In this document: piece by piece, positions 54,974-64,000 of the stretch
How positions within the stretch are numbered: the first letter of the stretch is position 1
How the letters are laid out: each line of letters begins with the position of its first letter
Assembly (NCBI RefSeq): GCF_000499845.2
Contig: NC_023749.2
Location: 18,102,681 to 18,166,680, forward strand
DNA length: 64,000 nucleotides
Origin: Phaseolus vulgaris
Lineage: Eukaryota > Streptophyta > Magnoliopsida > Fabales > Fabaceae
Direction of reading: 5' to 3'
Notes under the pieces: generated by a model
Told to the model about the DNA's origin: nothing
What the model saw: the letters and a program-made list of their open reading frames with translations, nothing else
Databases searched by the model: none
Position numbers and translations under genes: made by a program

Positions 54974-55027
54974 TGAACTGCTAAACTAAGAACCAATACT
55001 TTCAATATGTAATCATGGAAAAATAAA

Positions 55028-55165
55028 ACAAAATTGCCGAAGGTCGGACACCTCCGGACTCAGAACCAGTGCGTTCAATATGTCAAAACAATATATAATG
55101 ACTGAAAATTGCCGAAGGTCGAACACCTCCGGACTCAGAACCAATGCGTTCAATATAAAGAATCA
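55028..55165. repeat. Local direct duplication, about 80-85 bp, two copies
   Basis: AAAATTGCCGAAGGTCG...ACACCTCCGGACTCAGAACC...TGCGTTCAATAT occurs at about 55029-55082 and 55107-55160, just upstream of the transposase start. Confidence 0.85.
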
Positions 55166-55239
55166 ATATCAAACTCAAAACAAATACTTTCAAAATATAG
55201 GTGATAATAAATAAGAATACACTAACCTCAAATGGATGG

Positions 55240-55790
55240 GCGGTCACGACAAGCGGTTGCAGCAAGGAGTCGGTGTTCACGGACGTGCGTCGCGACATAG
55301 GGTCGGTGGTCGCTGAAACGGTCGAGGATCGCGCGCACGGTTGCGCTGGAACGGTCGTCGCGGTCGTGCGGGCGGCTGGGGAAGGGTCGCGGTGTGGCGG
55401 TGCTGTCGCGCGAAGGGGTCGTGGTGCGGTCGCGCGGGCGGCTGGGGAAGGGTCGCGGTGTAGCGGTGCTATCGCGGGAAGGGGTCGCGGTGCGGTCGCG
55501 CGGGCGTGAGGGGTTTAGGGTTCACGGGCGGCGCGGTGCGGTAGGGGGCGGCGCGGTGCGGTCAGGGGCGGCGCGGTGTGGTCGTGCGTCAGAGGCGGCG
55601 CGGCTCGGACGCGGTCGCGACTGTCACGATCGAGCGTAGGGGCGGTCGCGCGAAGGGTCGCGGTGCGGCGGTCAAGGTGCGGTGCGGTAGGGCAGTCGGT
55701 CACGGTGCGGCGCGGTGCGGCTGGGTCGCGACGGTCACGGGCTTGGTCACGGTCGCGCGTAGGAGCGGCGGTGGGTCGTAGGGCAGCGGG
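55240..55790. other. CpG-rich leader of DTC-2
   Basis: About 550 bases of very high G+C with dense CpG and internal short repeats (GGGTCGCGGTG, GCGCGGTGCGGT), in contrast to the A+T-rich surroundings. It lies between the terminus and the transposase start, like the G+C-rich downstream control region known from maize Spm. ORFs on both strands here (up to 154 codons) are composition by-products. Confidence 0.75.
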
Positions 55791-55844
55791 AAATTTTATG
55801 TTTCTGAATGAAAATAGGAGAGTGGGAAAAGATGAGTTTAAAAC

Positions 55845-56060
55845 AGGTTTTAACGACGGTTCTGAGATGAACCGTCGTTGTAAGTCCACCCCGCGCACAT
55901 TTAACGACGGTTCTGGGATGAACTGTCGTTGTAAGTCCACCCCACGCACTTTTAACGACGGTTGTGGGATGAACCGTCGTTAAAAGTCCAAAAAAAATTC
56001 GAAAAAATTACAAAATTGCCACCACGTAGTTTTTAACGATGGTTCTCTCCAAACCGTCTT
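55845..56060. repeat. Right subterminal hairpin repeats of DTC-2
   Basis: Three or four units of about 60 bases hold AACGACGGTTCTG and GATGAACCGTCGTTGTAAG, each an inverted repeat. They are expected binding sites for the element's accessory protein and recur at the left end in fewer copies. Confidence 0.85.
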
Positions 56061-56083
56061 TGAAGGATGTCGTTATTGAAGAA

Positions 56084-56096
56084 TTTTGTACTAGTG
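56084..56096. repeat. Right terminal inverted repeat of DTC-2
   Basis: TTTTGTACTAGTG, the inverse of the left end, followed by TTG. Confidence 0.92.
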
Positions 56097-56099
56097 TTG

Positions 56100-56731
56100 G
56101 TGGTGGATTGGGGAGTGGTATGGTAAGCCCACACAATTCTAGGAACCTTGTCTGCCCAAGTTACCTTGGCTTTCTTTAGTCTCCTCTTTAGGCCTCTGAG
56201 TATGACTCGGTTAGCAGATTCGACCTACCCATTCGTCTGGGGGTGTACTACCAAGGCGAACACCTGCTTGATGTTGAGCTCTGTGCATCGTTTGCCTAGC
56301 TGTTGACTTGAAAACTGGGTGCCATTGTCAGACACTAAACACTTTGGGATTCCAAAACGAAAAACTATATTCTTCCATACAAAGTGTTGAACCTTGTGGG
56401 TTGTGATCTGTGCGATATGCTCGGCTTCTATCCACTTAGTGAGGTACTCGATGGCTACCACCAGGTACTTCATCTGAAAAAACTGTTAGAGGAAACAGAC
56501 CCAGGATGTCAATCCCCCATGTGTAGAAAGGCCATGGGATGTGGATCGATCACAACTCTTCTAGGGGCGTATGGTGCCAATCAGCATGTTGCTGGCACTG
56601 TTTGTACCGTTGTGCGTATCTCGTGCAATCCTCCCTCATGGTTGGCCAGTAATACCCTACTCGAACAGCCTTCGATGAGAGAGCTCGTCCACCGATGTGA
56701 CTCCCACAAATACCTTCATGGAGCTCAGCCA
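56100..56731 (-). pseudogene. Integrase of Tat-A, N-terminal and core slice
   Basis: It reads RIMAELHEGICGSHIGGRAL, YYWPTMREDCTRYAQRYKQC, MKYLVVAIEYLTKWIEAEH, VSDNGTQF (second Asp) and HPQTNG followed by a TAG where Gln is expected (about 56225), then VESANR with the catalytic Glu. Frame changes lie near 56475-56550. It ends at the LTR at 56732, so the earlier part of pol is lost. Confidence 0.9.
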
Positions 56732-57760
56732 TGATACGTGATGTGAGTTGAATCAAGCATAGACACTTTTCAGCACATGAACACGACAATATATGTGAAG
56801 AATGACAACAATTAAGAGTTGAAAACAAGGACAAACAATTAGGAACAAGTGGAGGAACTTAAGGAATCATCATTGAAGTACAAAGCCTTCTAATAGATGA
56901 ACCAAACTCAAGATTGATTGTCATTCCACATTGAACCGAAACAACACAAGGAATTGAAAGCACAAATACCGAATCAAATTAAGCTACAAGTGAGGAATTG
57001 AAAAGGAAACGCAAGAATAACAAGAGTATTCGGTGGAATTTGAAGAACAACACAAAAGGAACAAAACAACCGATTGGAATTGCTAAAACATGATTAGGAA
57101 ATGGAAATGGAAGGAATAAGGAACTTAATTGGATGAAGACTTGAAGGAGATGAACACACCACTTGGATGGTGAAAGCTCCAAGATGAGTGCTAATTGCCG
57201 CCACTTGAAACCCTCCAAAGCTCACAAGATAAGACTTAGTGAAGGAGATAAAATCTCTCACAATTCTCTCTCAATTTGAGTAGAGTTTCCTTTCTTCAAT
57301 TTCTAAATTCTGAATTTACAAGAGCATGGCCTCTCTATTTATAGTAGAAGAGGGCTGAAAATGAAAAGGCACAATTCAAAAACTAGACTATTCAAAATTG
57401 GAGCCAAAACAAGTCACATGAGAAGTGTGACTTGCTTTCCTACTTTGGCACCTCCTAAAACTATATCTACACATACTCTTTTATGTCACATGGAAGGTGT
57501 GACTTTGTTTTGTACATTAGCACCCCTTATTTAATATCTACACCTTCCTTTTAAAGTTTTACTAAAAACTACACAAAAGTAATTACAAAAAGAGACATCC
57601 ATTGATGCTCATTTATTAATGCTTGGCCTTGCTCCTCATGGGTTGGGCTTGGGCTTCTTGGGCTTGGGTCTCATCTTTTGAAAAAACTAATAAGAAGAAC
57701 TTTGAATGTTTTGGCCCTTGTCCATTCCTCCTATTAATAACATCTTTTTTATTCTCATCA
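56732..57760 (-). mobile_element. LTR (1,029 bp) of another retrotransposon, with internal stub
   Basis: TGATACGTG...TTCTCATCA, the same family as the solo LTR at 29732-30744. On the minus strand a purine tract (CTTGGGGGGTA, 57761-57772) precedes it, so this is the 3' LTR of a minus-strand element. The 5' half of that element is missing. Confidence 0.8.
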
Positions 57761-58125
57761 TACCCCCCAAGTTGGAGAGAATTTGTCCACGAATTCAATA
57801 CTCCTGCATAAAACAAAGTCAGTTTGCAATTAGATAAAAGAATACAAGAAGAAATAGGCAAACTTGACTTAGCACTTTGAAACGTTGGGAGTTTAGAAAA
57901 AGATGTCCTATACATAGACCATGTTGGAAAAGATTGTTTAGGAATGATATTATTTGGAAAAATAGGAGGTATGAAAAAGTCATCCTTAACATTATTTATC
58001 CAATATGGTATGGAATTAGGAATCTGGGATAATGAAAAAGACAAAGAAGAAGAATACCTTGTAGGCGTAGAACGAGTCAATAAAATTGATTTAGTTGAAA
58101 AGTTATTGTGACTCGTTTTATCATG
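57761..58125 (-). pseudogene. 3' internal end of the same element, end of pol
   Basis: The minus-strand frame ends ...GVLNSWTNSLQLGGYDE next to the LTR, a kind of ending I associate with pol proteins of some plant gypsy elements. About 110 further codons upstream are open but not recognised. It stops abruptly at 58126, where SIRE-3 begins. Confidence 0.5.
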
Positions 58126-58141
58126 TAAGAGAGTTAATAAT

Positions 58142-60883
58142 GTGTATCTTCTAGATATCTCTTCACCATGTTCAATTGGATGTCTTCTATCCAAGCAAGA
58201 TGAATCTTGGCTTTGGCATAGAAGAATTGCTCGTATTCACATGAATCACTTGAATAAGCTAATTTCAAAGGATCTTGTGATTGGGCTGCCAAAACTCAAG
58301 TTTGAGAGGGATCACATTTGTGAAGCATTCCAAAAAGGGAAACAAGTGAAAATTTCTTTCAAAATTAAAAATGTTGTTTCATCTTTGAAACCTCTTGAAC
58401 TTCTTCACATGGATCTCTTTGGACCCTCAAGAACTATGAGTCTTGGTGGAAATTATTATGCTCTTGTTATTGTTGATGACTATTCTAGGTACACTTGGAC
58501 TCTTTTCTTGGAATCAAAGAGTGATGCCTTTTCTGCATTCAAAAAGCTAGCAAGAAGGTTGCAAAATACAAAGAACAACAACATATGTTCTATTAGAAGT
58601 GATCATGGAGGAGAATTTCAGAATGAGAAGTTCAGCAAATTCAGTGAGAAGATGGGAATTCTGCACAACTTCTTTGCTCCAAGAACACCACAGCAGAATG
58701 GAGTGGTAGAGAGGAAGAACAGGTCTCTTGAAGAGCTAGCAAGGACAATGCTTAGTGAATCATCACTTCCTAAGTACTTTTGGGCAGATGCAATGAGCAC
58801 CTCATGTTATGTGATGAATAAGGTGCTTATAAGGCCTATTTTGAAGAAAACTCCATATGAACTCTTCAATGGAAAGAAGCCTAACATCAGTCATCTCAAA
58901 GTCTTTGGCTGCAACTGTTTCGTTCTTAACAATGGAAAGGAAAACTTGGGAAAGTTTGATGAGAAAGCGAACCTTGGTATCTTCATAGGGTATTCACTCA
59001 CAAGTCATGCATATAGAGTCTACAACAAGAGGTTGATGACTGTAGAAGAATCAGTTCACATTGTCTTTGATGAGGTAGATCACAGAATTAATCAAATCCC
59101 AAAGACCAGTGCTGAAGAAGATGAACAGAGCATCAGTTTGGAGAAGCTGGAAATCTGTGCATAAAAACAACTGGTTGATTCGTAGAAACAACCGATTGAA
59201 ATTCTGCAACAGAGTGAGATGCCCAAGCAGTGGAGGATTCCTAGAGATCTGTCAGTGGATAACATCATAGGGCAGATAAAGGAAGGTGTCTCCACACGAA
59301 GCTCCATCTCAAACTTCTGCAGGAACACAACTTTTGTCTCTCAAATTGAACCAAACTCAATTGAGGAAGCTCTCAAGGATGAGAAGTGGGTTGAAGTTAT
59401 GCATGAAGAGTTGAATCAGTTTGCAAGGAATGAGGTATGGTTTCTTGTCCCTAAAACTAATGAAATGAATATTATTGCTTCGAAATGGATTTTCAGGAAC
59501 AAGATAGATGAGGATGGTGTGATCACAAGGAACAAAGCAAGGCTAGTTTCCAAAGGCTACAATCAAGAAGAGGGCATAAATTATGGTGAAACCTTTGCTC
59601 CTGTTGCTAGATTGGAGGCTGTGAGGCTGCTGCTGGCTTTTGTGTGTATGAGTGGTTTCAAACTCTTCCAAATGGATGTCAAGAGTGCCTTCTTGAATGG
59701 CTACATCAATGAGGAAGTCTATGTAGATCAACCATCGGGCTTTAAAGATCATAAGTATCCCAACCATGTCTTCAAGTTGAAGAAAGCTTTGTATGGACTG
59801 AAGCAAGCTCCAAGACAGTGGTATGAGAGGCTTAGCAACTTCCTGCTATCTCATGGATATGAAAGGGGAATGGTAGACAAGACTCTCTTCATCAAGAAGT
59901 CAAATGCAGAAATAATTCTTGTGCAAATCTATGTTGATGATATCATCTTTGGTGCTACACAAGATAGTTTGTGTGAAGAATTTGTGGCTGCAATGAAAGG
60001 TGAGTTTGAAATGTCTATGATGGGAGAACTGTGTTTCTTTCTTGGATTGCAGATTAAGCAAACAAAGGATGGGATCTTCTTAAGTCAATCAAAGTATTGC
60101 AAGGAGATTCTCAAGAAATTTGAAATGGAGAGTTGCAAAGAAGCAAGCACTCCAATGCCATCAAGCTGTTACATGGATGCGGATGCTGCTAGAAAGGGTG
60201 TAGATCAAACAAAATACAGAGGATTGATTGGATCTTTGTTTTATCTAACAGCTAGTAGGCCGGACATCATGTTTGCGGTGTGTCTATGTGCAAGATATCA
60301 AGCAAATCCTAAAGAGTCACACTTCAAAGCTGCAAAAAGAATTCTGAAATATCTCAAAGGAACATCATCTGTTGGATTATGGTATCCTTCTCACTCTCCA
60401 ATTCATTTAATTGGTTATTCAGATTCTGACTTTGCAAGTTGCAAGCTAGATAGAAAGAGCACAAGTGGCACTTGCCACCTCCTTGGCTCAATCCTAATCT
60501 CATGGCATAGCAAGAAGCAAACATGTGTTGCTCTCTCTACTGCTGAGGCTGAATACATTATTGTTGGAAGCTGTTGTGCACAGATTTTGTGGCTCAAACA
60601 ACAACTTGCAGACTTTGGATTACAAATCAGCAAGGTTCCTTTGATGTGTGATAACACAAGTGCCATCAATCTTACTAAAAATCAGATTCAGCACTCAAGG
60701 ACCAAACATATTGAGATAAGGCATCATTTCATCAGGGATCATGTAAACAATGGGAACTGTGAAGTGAAGTTTGTGGAGACCAAACTGCAGTTAGCTGACA
60801 TCTTCACAAAACCTTTACCAAAAGAGAGGTTTTTCTTCTTAAGAAATGAGTTAGGTATCCTTGATCTTAATAATCTCTCCTAA
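58142..60883 (+). pseudogene. SIRE-3 pol: integrase, reverse transcriptase, RNase H
   Basis: One frame of about 910 codons interrupted by just two nearby stops (TAA at 59162-59164 and TAG at 59189-59191). The pre-integrase zinc region reads HRRIARIHMNHL ... HICEAFQKGKQ, with Phe where a Cys is usual. The integrase core is complete: HMDLFGPS (about residue 91), IRSDHGGEF (about 153) and NGVVERKN (Glu, about 190). The reverse transcriptase has FQMDVKSAFLNGYIN and YVDDIIFGA (near 59932), and the RNase H has GYSDSDF, STAEAEYI, CDNTSAINL and HIEIRHH. Both stops lie in a palindrome pair between integrase and reverse transcriptase that SIRE-2 translates as KQPVDSLKQPIE. Confidence 0.92.
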
Positions 60884-61209
60884 ATCTGTTTTGATACATG
60901 CTAAAGTCTATTTGTGAAGACAACTAGGGGGAGAATTAATTGGTTCTTGTATATCTTTATCTGATACTGTATAATCTGTTAAAATCTCCGATATAAAAGT
61001 GTTTTCTGCTGCTGCTGATAAAAACAACCGATTGTTTCGTGTAAACAACCGATTGTTTATCATGTTTTATGCTTTGAATATATAAAAATCTAACATGCTG
61101 CTGTAAGAAGCATTGGATAGTATAAATGCTATTTTTGCAGGTACTGCTTCAGATTCAATCAGATCAAACACAAGCACCAGGGATTTGTCTTCATCAAATA
61201 GGGGGAGAT
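60884..61209 (+). other. SIRE-3 3' internal region
   Basis: Contains a purine tract (AGGGGGAGAATT near 60926), a palindrome pair (61022-61058) and the polypurine tract AAATAGGGGGAGAT at 61196-61209 touching the LTR. Confidence 0.8.
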
Positions 61210-62302
61210 TGTTGAACCGAGTGGTGTTCAAGCTTTGAAGAATCCAAACCCTTTGAAAGATGTTGAAGCCTTGGCTGTGCTGGTTTAGTTTAGTTCTGGG
61301 GTAGTTTGAGTGTTGTAATCCACCCCTTGATCGAATCTAAAGCATAGGCATTCTCAATTTTTGTGAAAGAAAAATGTTTTTCAAATTAAGTTAAAACAAC
61401 CGATTGTTTATACTTAGATGTTTTGAGAAAAGATTGAAAACTGTTTTTCAAATGGTTGAACTGTTAAAACCAAAACAATCGATTGATTCGAGGAAACAAT
61501 TAATTGTTTGTTTTGGGACCATAACAGAAAAACTGTTTTATCTTTGACTAAGCTTTAAATGATTTAACTGCTTACGCTCCAGTCATTAAATGCTTTGACC
61601 AATCTTTTAATGCAATTTAAGAGTTTGTTAAAATTTGATAACAAACAATATATTTGAATAAATTCAGAAAAACAGATTTGAGTAACAATCTTTTACAAGA
61701 TTTTGAAAAGAGTTTTTGAGTTTTTCAAAGAGCTGAGATTGCTTAAAGTTTGTGATTGATCAAAGTGTGTGGAATAGAATTATGCGTGTATTGATTTCAG
61801 ATTATCTTCTGTAACAAGTGTAATCCTTGTACTCTGTGAAACAAGTTTCGTTTCTGTGTTTGCTGAGATTGGCTGTGTTCTTAAGGGGATCAAGATCAGC
61901 AATCTTAGTGTTGGTGTGTTGGCCAAGAAGAGTGTGTGTGTTGAGGTGTTCAAGGTCACTTTCTTGGTTGTGGTGTAAGTGATCAAGTTGTGATTGCTTA
62001 GTGGATTTCCTCAGAAGGTTTCTGAGAAGACTGGATGTAGCTCTGGATTTGGAGTGAACCAGTATAAACATTTGTGTGCATTCTCTCTATCCCTAACTCT
62101 TTAAATTCAGTTTTGATATTTGTTAACTGGTATAAACAACCGATTGTTTCTACTAGTGTTGTGCCTTTTGCGTTATGTTTTGAAAAAAACTGATTTCTTA
62201 ATCAAGGTTTTCTTGAAGTAATTTCATTCAAGGATGAAAAGTTTGCGAAAACTCTCTTTAAACAATTCACCCCCCTCTAGTTTAAAGCCATATATTCTAA
62301 CA
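61210..62302 (+). repeat. 3' LTR of SIRE-3
   Basis: 1,093 bp, TGTTGAACC...TTCTAACA, homologous in reverse to the LTRs of SIRE-1 and SIRE-2. Palindromes near 61394, 61475-61510 and 62130-62148. Confidence 0.9.
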
Positions 62303-62515
62303 AAATTCACATTCCCTGTGGATTTTGTTGTGATGGACATGAAAGAAGATGAGGAGGTTCCCTTGATACTTGGAAGACCCTTTATGAAGACTGCTAGAAT
62401 CATAATTGATATTGACAAAGGAGAACTTCAAGTTAGAACTCAAGATAAGGAGGTAACATTAAATCTTTTTTATGGTTTTAAAAATTTTAATGCAAGGGAA
62501 GAATGTGTACAGTAG
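62303..62515 (+). pseudogene. Athila-like gypsy protease fragment
   Basis: The frame reads [45 protein letters not shown] in pieces: [23 protein letters not shown] and [15 protein letters not shown]. This is the C-terminal half of the aspartic protease domain of Athila-type elements; the active-site Asp lies upstream and is missing. The stop is at 62513-62515. SIRE-3 ends immediately before it, so SIRE-3 may have inserted into this element. Confidence 0.75.
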
Positions 62516-63645
62516 GATGGATCAAAGAGATATTCCACCTTCTAGACATTCCTCACCTTCTAAATTCAGTAATATTTCATATTAAAATATAGGCACTTAT
62601 GAGGATTTGTTGCTAATTTAGATATAAAATAATCCCTAATTTATGTATTTATACCTTTTTACATTTTTTATGACTTTATTTGAATAAGAGTATTTTATTC
62701 CAAATTTGGTTTTAATTGCAGATTTCTAGAGAGGATTGAAGATTTGGAGTAAAGGAGAATAATTTGAGCTAAAAAGAGAAAGTTGGAAGGTCCCATAATG
62801 GAAAAAGATGCACAGAAAGATTGAGTCTTTTTTATGTTTTATCACTTAGCCCATTAGCACGACACATGAAGTAACCTAACCCTAGAATATTAGGTTAAAT
62901 AGGGGGCTAGAGGCTCAACCCTAGGGTGCTAGATTGAGAGGAAAACACCATAGAGTAAAGTGTAACCCAATTGGGAGAATGGAAGGTGCTAGAAGTATGC
63001 ATGGCTAATTCTACCCTTTGGGATTGGGAGTAATCTGCTCAAACTCTTATGTATTGAGGTGATATCTTATATATTAATATTCAGTTCTTGATTGATTATC
63101 GGTATTGTTGTTTTCCTTTTAATTTTCTGTGACAAATTGAGAATCTTAAATCTGACCGGGAGGTATTTTTAGGGTTCGAACCTAAACAACAATACTTAAC
63201 ATATTTGAGTGTTAAGGATAGACTTGAAATGTTAATTGCCATTAACGTCTAAGCTTCGTTCTAAGTTGTTCTTATAATCATGCGAGAGATCGATAGTTAG
63301 GGAACATTCTTAAGGATTTTATATGCAAGGAATCGATATAAATGATTTTTATACGAGCATCAATTTTAATCAGAGAACTTAATATTAACATTCTAATCAA
63401 AATACATAAGAGTGAGAAAGATGAAACCTAATCCCTATTTTTCCAACTTGAAGCAACCAATTCTTTGTCTTTTTTCTTATTGATCAGTGCCAACACAATT
63501 AATTCAAAACTCTTTTTATTGTTCTTATTTTATATTTAGCGATTATTGTACTCAATAATTCACTGTTCCTTGTGAGATCGATATTCGTCCTTAGGGACAA
63601 TTATTATTTCTGATAAACGCGGTGCACTTGCCGTAAAAAGTCATC
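62516..63645 (+). other. Non-coding, probably LTR or tail of the Athila-like element
   Basis: No ORF. Near the right end the block CTTGTGAGATCGATATTCG ... GGTGCACTTGCCGT resembles the 3' ends of LTRs of Athila-like elements as I remember them. The left edge is not defined. The sequence passes into the Tat protease fragment around 63640-63650. Confidence 0.45.
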
Positions 63646-64000
63646 ACTCGTCAAGGTCACTGCTCCTATCCTATTTAGGGCAAGTCTACCCAAAAGGATG
63701 TTGTAAGATGAAGGAGCGTTGACAACGAGGCATCTGATACTGACGGTGTGGAATGTGGTGCCATTTGTGAATGTTGTCCTTAGCTCCACATGCCCCCTTA
63801 CTTCTACTTGGTCTTCAACGAAACCGTATAAACAACCATTGTAAGGTATCAACTGGTCGGGCAACAACTGCAACTTGTTAAAGGTCGACCAAAACATTAC
63901 ATTTGTCGAGCTCCCTTATTCGATGAGGACTCGGTGTACCCTTCTCCCTATTGTCACCACTAAGATTACCACTGGGTCATTATCATGTGGGACCACATCC
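63646..64000 (-). pseudogene. Tat protease fragment, perhaps the far part of Tat-A
   Basis: It matches Tat-C 36340-36690: VVPHDNDPVV, then the active-site region as VLIE-stop-GSS (Tat-C VLVDQGSS; the Asp is Glu and the next codon is a stop), FWSTFNKLQLLPDQL, YGFVEDQVEVRGHVELRTTF and NAPSSYNILLGRLALNRIG. It runs off the window edge. The orientation and position are right for it to be the upstream part of Tat-A, whose RNase H and reverse transcriptase would then be deleted. Confidence 0.8.

Larger units (their letters stand above)
47688..56096 (-). mobile_element. DTC-2, full-length CACTA (En/Spm) transposon, 8,409 bp
   Basis: The termini CACTAGTACAAAA (47688) and its inverse (ending 56096) are flanked by the three-base duplication TTG (47685-47687, 56097-56099), which is typical of CACTA elements. 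It carries a transposase gene and a second multi-exon gene on the minus strand, a G+C-rich leader at the right, and subterminal repeats. A solo Tat LTR is inserted near its left end. It sits in Tat-A integrase. A frameshift in the transposase suggests it is inactive, although otherwise it is nearly complete. Confidence 0.95.
4364..56731 (-). mobile_element. Tat-A, oldest Ty3/gypsy (Tat-type) element, outer shell of the nest
   Basis: Pieces that belong to one minus-strand element appear in the right order: 3' LTR (4364-5116), antisense gene (5673-6785 and 25370-26012), repeat spacer (26013-26788), then integrase read backwards in three slices (26789-27143, 47619-47687, 56100-56731). Everything between these slices is later insertion, shown by target duplications at 27139-27143/47619-47623 (AAATT) and 47685-47687/56097-56099 (TTG). 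Upstream parts (RNase H, reverse transcriptase, gag, 5' LTR) are absent, except possibly for a protease scrap at 63646-64000. It is the most decayed of the three Tat copies. Confidence 0.8.
58126..62302 (+). mobile_element. SIRE-3, Ty1/copia element, 5' truncated
   Basis: It starts within pol at about 58126 and runs to the end of the 3' LTR (62302), followed by AAATT, a possible target duplication whose partner is lost. Gag, protease and 5' LTR are absent. The remaining pol is the best preserved of the three SIRE copies. Confidence 0.9.

Noticed and set aside
55022..55983. Overlapping ORFs rich in Arg, Gly and Ala
   Set aside because: Composition effect of the CpG-rich DTC-2 leader; they overlap on both strands and match nothing.
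57616..58194. 192-codon minus-strand ORF
   Set aside because: It crosses the LTR, the internal stub and the junction with SIRE-3, so it cannot be a single gene; only its middle part is pol remains.
1..64000. A host resistance, biosynthetic or defence gene hidden in the nest
   Set aside because: I looked for kinase, NBS-LRR, P450 and similar motifs in the long ORFs and found only transposable-element proteins.

Overview
This is plant nuclear DNA made almost entirely of nested transposable elements. The coding relics are those of plant Ty3/gypsy elements of the Tat type, Ty1/copia elements that look like the SIRE/Maximus lineage, and CACTA (En/Spm) DNA transposons. The style of these elements resembles Phaseoleae legumes (Vigna/Phaseolus/soybean), but that is recall, not proof. 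I see no tRNA, rRNA, bacterial operon or convincing host protein-coding gene.

Layout. 1-2648 is the right part of a decayed CACTA element (here DTC-1). 2647-2922 is an LTR scrap. 2923-4363 is the only stretch that may be non-mobile DNA, and it holds a degenerate minisatellite. From 4364 a single old gypsy element (Tat-A, minus strand) acts as the outer shell up to 56731. A copia element, SIRE-1 (6779-25369), sits in its antisense gene. A second copia element, SIRE-2 (27144-47618, target duplication AAATT), and a CACTA element, DTC-2 (47688-56096, target duplication TTG), both sit in its integrase gene. SIRE-1 was hit in its gag gene by a gypsy element, Tat-B (11071-23319, duplication AGTAT). 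SIRE-2 was hit in its gag gene by Tat-C (33492-46155, duplication GTATC) and in its reverse transcriptase by a solo LTR (29732-30744, duplication TCATT). DTC-2 was hit by a solo Tat LTR (48187-49006, duplication CACTG). From 56732 on there is an LTR with a stub of internal sequence, a 5'-truncated copia element SIRE-3 (58126-62302), an Athila-like protease scrap, and a Tat protease scrap that may be the far end of Tat-A.

How the parts work. Each Tat element is arranged as LTR, gag, protease, reverse transcriptase, two RNase H domains, integrase, a repeat-rich spacer, and then a gene on the opposite strand with its own introns. The SIRE elements have gag, protease, integrase, reverse transcriptase and RNase H, except SIRE-1, in which pol is absent and an unrelated ORF resembling the 'putative plant transposon protein' family lies in its place. 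All copies carry disabling lesions, several of them in catalytic residues.

Most notable signals: a 16-bp palindrome (AAACAAYCGRTTGTTT) scattered in pairs through LTRs, leaders and coding sequence of the SIRE elements; a spliced antisense gene with the same structure in the Tat copies; a short telomere-repeat tract between gag and pol of Tat-C; and two CACGTG boxes at fixed spacing upstream of the TATA box in the Tat LTRs.
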